From Antedon bifida (lineage: Eukaryota > Echinodermata > Crinoidea > Comatulida > Antedonidae): 64,000 nucleotides of DNA. Below are positions 21,636-31,063 of this stretch, in pieces (position 1 is the first letter of the stretch; each line of letters begins with the position of its first letter). The stretch covers positions 12,448,717 to 12,512,716 of the forward strand of contig OY727098.1 of NCBI GenBank assembly GCA_963402885.1, in the 5' to 3' direction. The notes under the pieces were generated by a model. That model was not told where the DNA came from, searched no databases, and was given only the letters and a program-made list of their open reading frames with translations. A program made the position numbers and the translations under genes.

Positions 21636-22371
21636 AGCATTTCGACAAAAATTTTCACACAAAACATCAAAGTGTTCAGAATAGCTTCAAATCGCATTTG
21701 GAGACGTTTTAGACCATTTTGTGATTTTCGAAAAAACTTGTTAACATAAAAACACCAAAGTGCTTAGAATAGCTTCAAATCGCATTTGGAGACGTTTTAG
21801 ACCATTTTGTGATTTTCGAAAAAACTTGGTTACACAAAAACATCAAAGTGCTTAAAATCTCATTAGAAACCGTTTTAGACCATTTTGAGCAATTCGATAA
21901 AACTTTTCACACAAAAACATCAAAGAGCACAAAATAGCTTAATATCGTATTTAAAAACGTTTTAGACCATTTTGAGCATTTCGACAAAAATTTTTCACAA
22001 AAAACATCAAAGTGTACAGAATAGCTTCAAATCGCATTTGGAGACGTTTTAGACCATTTTGTGATTTTCGAAAAAACTTGTTAACATAAAAACACCAAAG
22101 TGCTTAGAATAGCTTCAAACCGCATTTGGAGACGTTTTAGACCATTTTGTGATTTTCGAAAAAACTTGGTTACACAAAAACACCAAAGTGCTTAGAAAAG
22201 CTTTAAATCGCATTTGGAGACGTTTTAGAACTTTTTGTGATTTTTGAAAAACCTTGGTTACACAAAAACATCAAAGTGCTTAAAATCACATTAGAAACCG
22301 TTTTAGACCATTTTGAGGATTTCGATAAAACTTTTCACACAAAAACATCAAAGAGCACAAAATAGCTTAAA
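21636..22371. repeat. Satellite array, continuation
   Basis: About eight further monomers of the array interrupted by element B. The array ends inside a monomer (aaaatagctta) where a LINE fragment begins. Confidence 0.93.
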
Positions 22372-22548
22372 GCAAAATTTGGAATATAATATCTTAATCT
22401 ACGAATAATACCGATACGTTGTGATACTCTAGAAGCTACTTGTTCAACATGCTGTTTCCATGACATAAGTGAATCAAATGTAAGTCCAAGATATTTAAAA
22501 TTGTCAACTCTTTCGACATCATTGCCATTAATAGAAAGAGAAATATGG
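22372..22548 (-). pseudogene. Non-LTR retrotransposon (LINE) reverse transcriptase fragment
   Basis: On the minus strand this short segment is open and encodes about 58 residues containing DNFKYLGLTFDS, MSWKQHV and IIRRLRYYIPN. This matches the end of the reverse transcriptase of Jockey/CR1/RTE-like LINEs, where a (F)KYLG motif precedes a W-x-x-H helix. There is no start, stop or 3' tail. It is a dead fragment between the satellite and a fibrocystin-L-like exon. Confidence 0.72.
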
Positions 22549-23273
22549 GTTCCAGAAGATCCAAACGATCAGTTCATGCCAACTCCTGACTCCAGCATTT
22601 ATGGCGAGAACTATTTTGATCGCGATTGGCAGACTCTTTGGATACTTATACGTGGTAGTGACCCAATTGACATCATCACTACACCGGTTATAATGGTTGA
22701 CTTTGGTGTGGCTCCTGTTGATGTTTTCTATGAAGAAGATCTTGTTAACAATCTTGCCAATTTGGTATATATAATAAGTAAATAGCTTTCTTTAACCATA
22801 TTAAAGTATCACATAATCTATCCAGATTTCTTCTTTTTTCAGTTTCATATGTTTAGAAATGAGTTGAATTTTATTTAATTACCTATTCTTTTAACATCTA
22901 AACAATAATTAATATTTTTTCCTTACAGGCAATTCAACCCTTGAACATGATGAGTTAGTTAACCTTCAAGCAGAAATTGTTAATGCAGCACAAACCGGTA
23001 CTTTGTACGAGAGTCTTAAAGTTGAGGTTATTAGCAATGACCGATCCTTCTCCCCCAGCCGAAGACCCAACAAGGGGTGTGAGAGCAACAAATACAACAG
23101 GAGGTCCAAGTACAGGCAATGAAACGTAAGTCACATTTTAAAAAGTAATGAGTTGAAGTAGAGTTTTCTGTAGAGTTACTGTAGTATAGAACTGGCTTGT
23201 ATCGTCTTGTCCAAAGTCTTAAATTGTATTCTCATGTGTGGCGTGCAACAAACATAACCATAATGCCTATATC
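22549..23273 (+). pseudogene. Fibrocystin-L (PKHD1L1)-like copy 1, upstream exons
   Basis: Two exon-like blocks. 22549-22764 encodes WVPEDPND, YFDRDWQTLWILIRGSDPID and TTPVIMV and ends at a GT donor. A second block runs from 22930 (after TTACAG) to 23128 before gtaagt, encoding LVNLQAEIVNAAQ, then EDPTRGVRATNTTGGPSTGN in a shifted frame. The sequence resembles the extracellular part of fibrocystin-L-type G8/parallel-beta-helix membrane proteins; that family call is from memory of its signatures. The change of frame near 23040 is also present in copy 2, so it predates the duplication. Everything upstream is lost at the LINE junction. Confidence 0.6.
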
Positions 23274-23276
23274 ATT

Positions 23277-23326
23277 AGGCAGGTTTCGCATTTTACGAAT
23301 TACTGATACCGATACTGATACGTCAT
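23277..23326 (+). repeat. Harbinger left terminal inverted repeat
   Basis: 50 bp, a perfect inverted match to 27816-27865. It is the expected binding and cleavage site for the transposase and its Myb partner. Confidence 0.95.
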
Positions 23327-23963
23327 ATGCGTATTTCGATATCCGCAGACTGTAAAAAAAGTTGTTTCGCGCTTTGACAACGAAATACGTGAATAGAGGG
23401 CGCTTTACTATGTAAATATTATGATTGCATAATAATCGAACGTTGCATGTAATAATAATCGAACATATTTTGATTGTGTAAGTATTACTTTAATTATGTT
23501 ATGTTATGTTGTGAATATATAATGTTTGCATTCAATAATAGGATCATATATTATAGTTATTGTGTATGCAGTCGATTTTGGTGACCGGTCTCAACACCAA
23601 ACAAAGTCATTAGCCTAGGCCCCTAGGCCCAGCCCTCTCGATGAGCCTGAACGACGATCTAAAAATAAACCAAACTTGTCAAATTATGTTTATTTCTGTA
23701 CTTAGTCTATTGACAGATTGTCTAGGCTTTGGTCGTGTATTATTTTAAAATACCCATGTTATTTAACCTTTACTAGACCTAGGGCCAGGCCTACACAGTT
23801 TAAACTATTTTAATGTGTGCTGTGTACTAAATGAGCTAGTACTAGGCTAGGCCTAGCTAGTTGTGTAGATAGGCCTCTCTCTAGGCGGTAATTCCTCTAG
23901 GACTAGCCTGGCTACTACTACTAGTAATACTACTTTCTACATTTTTTTAAAATTTTAGTATTT
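23327..23963. other. Harbinger left noncoding region with AGGCCTA motifs
   Basis: Subterminal and promoter region upstream of the transposase start. It is rich in CTAGGCC/GGCCTAG words (23610-23900) and ends in a T-rich tract just before the ATG. No coding sequence seen. Confidence 0.6.
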
Positions 23964-25276
23964 ATGGCGAAGTCCAGAGAAGAACGCGAGTTGTTAAAGC
24001 TTGCTATTGAAAATGATGATGATGAGTTAGTATACTTTCTAATTTCTAAACGACCCGAATCAACATTTCGTCATTTCACAAGATTCAATATTAATAATTT
24101 GACAAATTCTCAATGTATTAATAATTTCAGGTATGTATACAGTACTTTATTTATTTTTTGTACTCTGTATATTAAACATGCAAGTGATTTAATTACTGTA
24201 GTAAGTAAATGTAATGTAATGCGACATTTATATAGCACTATTTCATGAAGATCAGAGCGCTCTTTCCATATCATTCTTCTCCCCTAAGGATACCTTCGTG
24301 TCTGCAACACCAAGACTGCCTTCAACTGTCTAAAAGTAACTATGTATTGAATTCAAATAAGCTAAATTAATTCCATTTCAGATTTGACAAGCACATGATT
24401 TTTCAATTGGCCAATTCACTGAACTTGCCAGAGAAAATTGTCTGCCCGAATAGAACAGTTGTGTACCAGGTCGATGCACTCTGCATGCTGCTCAGAAGGA
24501 TGGCATATCCAAACAGATTGTCAGACCTTGAATCATTGTTTGGTCGCCCGAAGAGCACCCTCTCCTTCGCCATTTCGAAAACATTGGACATCATACATGA
24601 TAGATTTGGACACCTGCTAAAAAATCTCAACAATGCATGGTTTAACGGAAGACTCCAAATATACGCAGACAAGATAAATGAAAAAGGTGCCCCTCTCAAG
24701 AACTGCATTGGGTTCATAGATGGAACCGTGAGACCAATATGCCGGCCTACTCACAATCAGAGGGTGTGCTTTAACGGGCACAAACGAGTACATGCACTGA
24801 AATTCCAATCAATTGTAAGCCCGGATGGCATGATTTGTAATTTGTATGGTCCTATGGAGGGAAGGCGCCATGATTGCGCTCTGCTTCGAGCAAGCAACAT
24901 AATGGAGTATTTTGAGACAGACATGCGAAGGGATAGAGGTGGGTTACCATATTGCGTGTATGGTGATCCAGCCTATCCAATTAGGGATTATATCATTTGT
25001 CCCTTCAAGGCAGCTCAGCCATCACCGGAAGAAGAAATATTCAATAGAAGAATGTCTAGCGTAAGGCAATGTGTCGAATGGCAGTTTGGCAAAATCATAG
25101 CTAACTTTGCGTTCCTAGATTTTAAAAAGAATCTGAAGATTTTTCTTCAGCCTGTAGCCAAGTACTACATTGTAGGTGCTTTGTTGACAAATTGTCACTC
25201 TTGCTTATACAGTTCACAAACATCAGAGTATTTTGATCTAGAACCTCCTACTTTGGAAGAATATTTACAAAGATAA
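23964..25276 (+). CDS. Harbinger transposase (HARBI1-like, DDE_Tnp_4), two exons
   Basis: Exon 1 is 23964-24130 (MAKSREERELLKLAIENDDD...) and exon 2 is 24382-25276, joined by a 251 bp intron with AG/gtatgt and ttccatttcag/AT borders. Phase 2 joining gives NNFR-FDKHMIF and a 353-residue protein. A helix-turn-helix-like region precedes the catalytic domain (LSDLESLFGRPKSTLSFAIS). The catalytic triad is visible as IGFIDGT (first D), YGDPAYP (second D) and VEWQFG (E), with the family's GRRHDCALLRAS stretch between the first two. No stop or frameshift breaks it. An AATAAA lies at 25306. The enzyme should cut and paste the element at its inverted repeats in the nucleus, probably needing the convergent Myb-like protein. 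Confidence 0.9.
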
Positions 25277-25492
25277 TTATAATTCATAACATATTGAATT
25301 GAACTAATAAAGAAGAAAGACAAATTGTTATTTCAATTTTACAATTTATTTAGTACAAACTTTTGTACTGGAAGTGGTGATAAATAAATAGTACATATAC
25401 TGTACTATATGTGTCTTGAGGTGTATGTTACAACAATACATAACACAAATAAATAAATATTTATTGTCTTTAAATATTAAGTATTAGTTTAA

Positions 25493-25782
25493 AGATGTAT
25501 TGTCCCCCCAAAAACATGAAAAATGAAGATTAATAAAATCTGAGTTTGAATAGGTCATTTTGTAGTTTTAACAAAGTTAATCACTTCCATAGAAAAAAAA
25601 CCCCGAAATATAATGTTTTCACTTATAAAATAATAAAATAAGCGATTAAATTCAACCAAAAACTTACAGTTTTTTCAGGTAAATAATTTTTTGGTCAAAG
25701 TGAATAACTATTATGTGACATTAAAATGGGGTATTCAACAAAAAACATTTACAAATTATTTTTTCTGGGGGACAATACATCT
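25493..25782. mobile_element. Small nonautonomous element with TTAA target duplication
   Basis: 290 bp with terminal inverted repeats AGATGTATTGTCCCCC (left end and inverted right end), flanked by TTAA at 25489-25492 and 25783-25786. The TTAA duplication is typical of piggyBac and Kolobok groups; I cannot choose between them. It lies between the two convergent Harbinger genes and has no coding capacity. Confidence 0.75.
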
Positions 25783-25923
25783 TTAAATATTGCTATTTAT
25801 ATTATTACACTGTTTTATAGGAATTTTCTCAACATAACAAATAACAAAATCAACACAACCCACAACAAACTACACACTTTTCCTATATGCAAAAAACACA
25901 TTACACAATATATAATTATTAAA

Positions 25924-26735
25924 TTATTGTTCTTTGTTGATTAACTGCTGCAAGAGAGCAAGCACGGACGCATCATGCTGAATGCGTGCTTCTCGCTCTT
26001 TTTTCTCCAAATCAAATTTCTCTTTCTCCAGCTCATGCTGCTCTCTCCGCAGTTGTAAGTAATTATTCACATTGCTCTCTTTCTTTTTTTTTTGAGCCCC
26101 AGTTACCTCGTCATCATTCCTCTCTCTTTTCAGCGACTGCATTGCAGCGTCACGCACATCTTTTCCTTGCTGTTCTTTAACTCTCTCAGCTGCCTTATTT
26201 GACTGTACCTCCATTAAAGCAACAACTTCTGTCAACAAAGTCTGCCGCTCAGTGTATTCTTCTGCTGTACCAGATCTGCAAATGTAATAATAAATAAATA
26301 ATATATTGTCACACACAAGTCCGATTCCTTACCGCTGCACCATCTCGCCCTCTTTTTTATCTATATAGTGCATAATAGTCTATGTGCTCAGCGGACAACT
26401 CTTGAAAACTTTTGCTTTCCTCGTCACATCCGTCGGCAAAGCCAGGTAGGGAAAATTATTGTTTTTAGTCAACCAAAAAAAATACGACTAAAAAAAAATA
26501 ATAAAATTACTTACGCCCTTAAACTCTTCATCTCATCCTGCTTATGAGCTTTTATAAGTACTTTGATTCTTTCTTTGGCAGCTCTTATAGTTGTGTTTAT
26601 TAGGTGTGTACTATTGACTCTGCTCACTATGCCTTCCCACGTTTTTGTCCTATCCACAAATGGTACAGAAAATGGGGCATCTGCCACCACCTCTTTCAGT
26701 AGAACAATGTCCAATTTTGGATTGAATCGATTCAT
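25924..26735 (-). CDS. Harbinger Myb/SANT-like DNA-binding protein, two exons
   Basis: Exon 1 is 26735-26515 and exon 2 is 26275-25924, with a GC/GTAAGT donor and a TTTGCAG/AT acceptor. The spliced protein is about 190 residues. The N-terminal part (NPKLDIVLLKEVVADAPF, KTWEGIVSRVN, TTIRAAKERIKVLIKAHK) has the spaced tryptophan/helix pattern of the Myb/SANT or trihelix domain of Harbinger accessory proteins. A basic patch (AQKKKKES) and a charged coiled coil (QLRREQHELEKEKFDLEKKEREARI) follow. In known Harbinger systems this partner brings the transposase into the nucleus and onto the element ends. It runs towards the transposase gene. The start is the first ATG of the open exon. Confidence 0.8.
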
Positions 26736-27815
26736 AATCTTGGGAGAATAAAATATTATTATTAATTCATTATTGATGTTGATTATGTCATCATACCATT
26801 AATATTATGATTGCACTTGTTATTGTCACTATCTTTTTTTTCCCCATGTTATTCTTCTATCTTTCCACGAATTTTGTTGGCAGCGTATCTCTAATTGTGG
26901 CAAACATAAGACTGTATTGTATAACGTTGTCATAAGATTGACCTGTTGCTGTATATGCGTAAGTTACGCGCGATTTTATGATTTTCCTATTTTGACATAG
27001 GCCTAGGTGGATAATCATACAACAATTTAAATTAAAACTTAGCAAAGTAAACCCTACCACTAGGGTTAGGCCTACATACAGACCTAGGGCCTAGTAGCTA
27101 GAGAGAGAGGCATAAGTAGGGCCGGCCTACCAAGCTAGGATCCTAGGCCTACTACTAGGCCTAGCTTAGGCCTCTACTACTACTACTACTACTAACTAGG
27201 CCTACTAGTACTAGTAGAGGCCCTAACTATCTAGGCCTAGCCTATGCCCTCATATAGGCTAGTAATATAGCCTAGGGCCTAGGCCTAGTACTATAGTAGG
27301 CCTACCAGCCAGTAGCCTACTAGGGCCTAGCCTAGTAGTAGGCTTTTTTTTAGGTGAAAACCTACGTCTACGAACGACGCCAATGAGGCAGGAAAGTTGG
27401 TTTTATTTTGGTAGGGAATTCGATAATAGAAGGGTAGGTCTAGGCTAGAGCGGAACCATCTCAGAGGCGCCTACTAGAGGACGGGGTAGGCTAGCTAGCT
27501 AGGCTGATTATTCGCGCGCAAATTGAAACAGACTACAGTACAGGCCTGGCTACGTCGTGTGGATGGGTGGAAAGGGCTAGCTTGCATGAAAGACAATCCT
27601 GATGACATTGATTTATTTTTTGGGGTAAATTAGTTGCAATATATTATATATTTTCAAATCCTAATCATAATTTCGTACATTTAAAGCAAAAAGTTGATAA
27701 ATATGTTAAATATTGTATCAGTATTTCTACTTACGGATACAGCGGTTGATTCCAGTAAAACACAAATACCAATTTACGGATATGAATTAGGGATCAGCTC
27801 AAAAAGTTTATAATG
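26736..27815. other. Harbinger right noncoding region with AGGCCTA-rich block
   Basis: Promoter side of the Myb-like gene and right subterminal region. 27000-27360 is dense in CCTAGG/AGGCCT words with a short ACT microsatellite at 27175-27192. No coding sequence supported. Confidence 0.6.
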
Positions 27816-27865
27816 ATGACGTATCAGTATCGGTATCAGTAATTCGTAAAATGCGAAACCTGCCT
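27816..27865 (-). repeat. Harbinger right terminal inverted repeat
   Basis: A perfect inverted copy of the left end, followed by the ATT duplication and host sequence of copy 1. Confidence 0.95.
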
Positions 27866-27868
27866 ATT

Positions 27869-28830
27869 ACAAACCAACATAACTAATTGGTTCACAGGTA
27901 TTCTGAGAAGCAAGCTGAAGAAGAGGCATCTAGTGACCCAAAGCACAATGAGTATACGTTTACGGCTGATGCTATGGAGAACCATCCATTTGAGGTTCAG
28001 CCTTGCATCTCTATATTGGATACCAGTGTAGGTTTTAACACAATTCTTTCTAAACTCCAATATACTGTAGGCTATCAAGCTTTGGTAATACACCATAGGT
28101 TTGATACAAATATTCTACGAAAAAAAGGAATTATTCAATGATTTTTTGATTTTTTCAGGCTGAAATTGTGCAAAATCTGGGACATTCTTCACATCCATGG
28201 AAAATGCCGAGGAGTATCTGATGCAGAGCTCGTCAGCAACAACACTGTAGATATAATCCATGGCTGGGCCAACTTCACTGATCTTGCCATTAATCTGTCG
28301 GGAAGTGGTTACTTCTTTGAATTCAGCATTGTTTATTCCAACTCATCCACGCTAGAAGGTATCAACTCAACAGAGTTTTCTGTCATTGAGGGTGTTTTCC
28401 ACATATCAATCGCAGATCAACAGTAAAAGTTTTGGAGAAATTTAATTTTCAGTTTAATCTAATTGAAGATTTTACAACGGATATTGCAGAACATCTGGAT
28501 TCCAAGGTTGGTGATTTTTTAATTAATTATAAGTCATTTTCAAATTGTCAATGCAGTTCTCTCTCTAATTAACCATCCATCTTCTATTTAATACTGCATT
28601 ATAATTAAAAAATCACCATCAATTGTAGACTAGTGACGTATCCAATCTAAGAGCAACTTCTTTTTGAAGACTACAGTCCATTTCAAATATTCAATGCAGG
28701 TCTCCCTCTATTTAACCCACTACCTTCTATTAATACTTCCCCCTACCCCAATTTTAAAAGCATCTTCAATTGTAGACTATCGTATCCACTCTAAGAGCAA
28801 CTTATGTTGAAGACTAGCCAAAAGTACCTA
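27869..28830 (+). pseudogene. Fibrocystin-L-like copy 1, downstream exons
   Basis: Continues copy 1 after the Harbinger insertion. An exon from 27899 (after GGTTCACAG) encodes YSEKQAEEEASSDP, in frame with the last part of the exon before the transposon. An exon at 28159-28422 encodes LKLCKIWDILHIHGKCRGVS, DIIHGWANFTDLAINLSGSG and VIEGVFHISIAD, with a possible donor CA/gtaaaa. A third candidate exon at 28452-28508 encodes EDFTTDIAEHLDSK. The first exon lacks about 27 bases present in copy 2. Two direct copies of a roughly 130 bp noncoding unit lie at 28553-28815. The family call is by recognition, not by search. Confidence 0.6.
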
Positions 28831-29119
28831 CAAGTCGTCACTCCCATAAAAATCCAATTACAGACTACTTTCAAATTTGATTTCATCGGCTGTATAAATC
28901 ACCTCAAATTAAAGACAACCTCCAGAACAATTGGATAAATATTGGTCAAACATTGGTCAAACAAAGATAAATATAATATTCTAGGCTTTTCCTTAGGCTT
29001 TTTGTCTGGCACTTACTTGTTTTGGGTTCAGACAGTCTTTAAGTTGTGTTAAAATACTTCTATAAGGGAACATATTAAGTGGATTGTTTTTAATAACAGA
29101 TAATGATCACAAATCACAG

Positions 29120-31063
29120 GAGATCAGGAAAGTGCTAGATATGCACAAGCATGTGATGCGGTATATGCCCAAAATAAAAAGCAGGCAGCAGAGACTTCGA
29201 GGCCACAAGAACAGCCAATAGCCAAGGACATATCAAAATTAAAGAATTATAATGCAATTGCTGTAGTTGCGGGTGAAAACGTTTTAAACACGGCACATCT
29301 TTTAAAAAAAAAAATAGGCATTGTTGCTGGTACAATGCAAACTTCACTCTCACAAAGCATAAACACCTTAAAAACCAGAATCTCGCCAAAACCTAGATTA
29401 TCTCAAAATATTTCCTGCCCTTTATATAGACCGTACAGCTTATTACCCACACAGTACATATCTTTTACTTACCTGTTCTGCCAGTAGGTAATTGAAAAAT
29501 CAGCAAATTTTGTCAAATTAACAAGTGGCAACACTTGTACAGGTAAGAAGAATAAGAAAACTTAATTTTTTTTTAATTAATTATTTTATTGTGTTTTTCT
29601 ATAGGAGATAACCCAGAAGCCTAGAAGTAGAAATGAATACTTTTACAGGTAAGCTTTAATATAGTTTATAAACAAAGTATGTAAAATGAGAATACTTCTT
29701 TTGCTAATAGAAGAGACAATTCCAGAGTGCCATAAAATCAAGACCATATATTTGTTGGTTCTAAACATGGAAAAAAATTTTATGGTAGATCTTAAGTTCT
29801 TCAATGCAATCAGTGCAATCAAAGTACTTAATGTACAGATAGATATTAGGAATATATTAAATTGTTAACTTTTCATTTATTATTGATCAGCAGATGAAAC
29901 TTTTAAAGAAGAAGAAAACATCACAGGTAAGCTTATAAAACATTACTAATAAAAATCTATACCAGCTGGTGCTGAGGTGAGGTGAAATTAAGATTGACTC
30001 TTTCTATGAAGTTCTTTTTTAGTGTTAAAATTAATTAATCCATGTCCCATTTTCCATTCCAATCTGTCCCTGTGTCATAAGAAATGTTTAAGAGTTGTGC
30101 AACTGTAGATGCCGGAAATGGCACTTATCAGACACAAATTAGATTTTCGTAAACATTACATTCTTAACATTTTATTGTTGTTTATCAGCAGATGATGCTG
30201 ATAGTTATGGACAACTAGAAATTGCCACAACATCAGGTAAGTCTACTACAATATTAGCAGCAAAACATTTGAAAACACAAATGTACAATGTATCAAGAAC
30301 GAAAATGTATAAAATATTAATGTTATAAATTGTTTTTGTTTACTACTATAGGAGATGACCTATACAACCATGACGATCTCACAGGTAAGTTTATATTTAA
30401 AAAGGTTCGTTCTTCACATGCCAAAGAGCATTCAATTGGTTAAAGAGCAGTGCATATATATGATTAGACTGGGTTCCAGCCCGTAAATAGTAAAGATAAA
30501 TAATTTGGCACATATGATATGATAACCTACGTCATTCTTATCGGATGTTTGCGGGCATGCAAATCGATTTCTTCACATATTTCCTCAGTGCGTAAATCTG
30601 AGTATTATATTATACGTTTAAAACGCCATATGTGCCAAAATTTACGGGCTGGAACCCAGTCTAATATAGGATGGATGTCTGAGGTTGTCATATGTACCTG
30701 TAGGCCTATACTTCTGTATTTAAGCATTTTAATTGGAATATTGTTGAACATTAAAGGGAAAGAGATCAATATAGTGTTATTTTTGAACAAGTACAGTACT
30801 ACAGTAGTTATAAAATATGGGCCGGTTGTTGGTCGCAAATATTCAATTTCTCGATTCCAAGTGGATAGCTGTTATGTGACATCAAAATAGGACAAATACA
30901 TCTGTAAGAGATGATAGAATAATTGCATTTTTGTTTTTCTCATTTTGCAGGCAAGAAAGAGGTAGCGAAATTGTTGACATCAAATCCTGGATTCTCAATT
31001 CAAAATTGGATAATTATAAGGATGAAAGTTAAGAATGAAAAAATGATGCTCATGAGTTTTTGA
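29120..31063 (+). CDS. Candidate micro-exon gene segment (seven phase 1-1 exons)
   Basis: Proposed exons: 29120-29329 (DQESARYAQACDAVYAQNKK to KKIGIVA), 29504-29542 (ANFVKLTSGNTCT), 29625-29648 (EVEMNTFT), 29891-29926 (ADETFKEEENIT), 30189-30236 (ADDADSYGQLEIATTS), 30352-30384 (GDDLYNHDDLT) and a terminal exon 30951-31063 ending in TGA. Each internal exon has an AG acceptor and a donor, mostly gtaag; each is a multiple of three and begins and ends in phase 1, so any one could be skipped without shifting frame. They encode short acidic peptides mostly ending in threonine or serine before a split glycine codon. 29625-29648 is the weakest: an alternative acceptor at 29604 resembles the 30352 exon but gives a stop. 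The 5' end is unknown and the family is unrecognised. The array is repeated inverted at 51150-53082. Confidence 0.45.
30464..30664. mobile_element. Palindromic MITE-like element
   Basis: About 200 bp starting TTAGACTGGGTTCCAGCCCG and ending with its inverted copy; inner TTTGGCACATATG is also inverted. It lies in the intron between the last two micro-exons and is shared by the other arm (51546-51746), so it predates the duplication. The target duplication is not clear. Confidence 0.65.

Larger units (their letters stand above)
23277..27865. mobile_element. PIF/Harbinger DNA transposon, apparently complete
   Basis: 4589 bp bounded by identical 50 bp terminal inverted repeats (23277-23326 and 27816-27865, starting AGGCAGGTTTCGCATTTTAC) and by ATT on both sides (23274-23276, 27866-27868). 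The homologous site in copy 2 (42098-42100) has a single ATT with matching flanks and no insert, proving the boundaries. Inside are a two-exon transposase on the plus strand and a two-exon Myb-like protein on the minus strand, arranged convergently, plus AGGCCTA-rich noncoding stretches and a small nested TTAA-flanked element. Both genes look intact, so it may be autonomous. Confidence 0.93.

Noticed and set aside
24403..24808. Minus-strand genes opposite the Harbinger transposase
   Set aside because: They are shadows of the transposase frame; the plus-strand protein has clear catalytic motifs.
30519..30890. 123-codon gene between the last two micro-exons
   Set aside because: It overlaps the palindromic 200 bp element, and the other arm has a shorter disrupted version. 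No motif seen.
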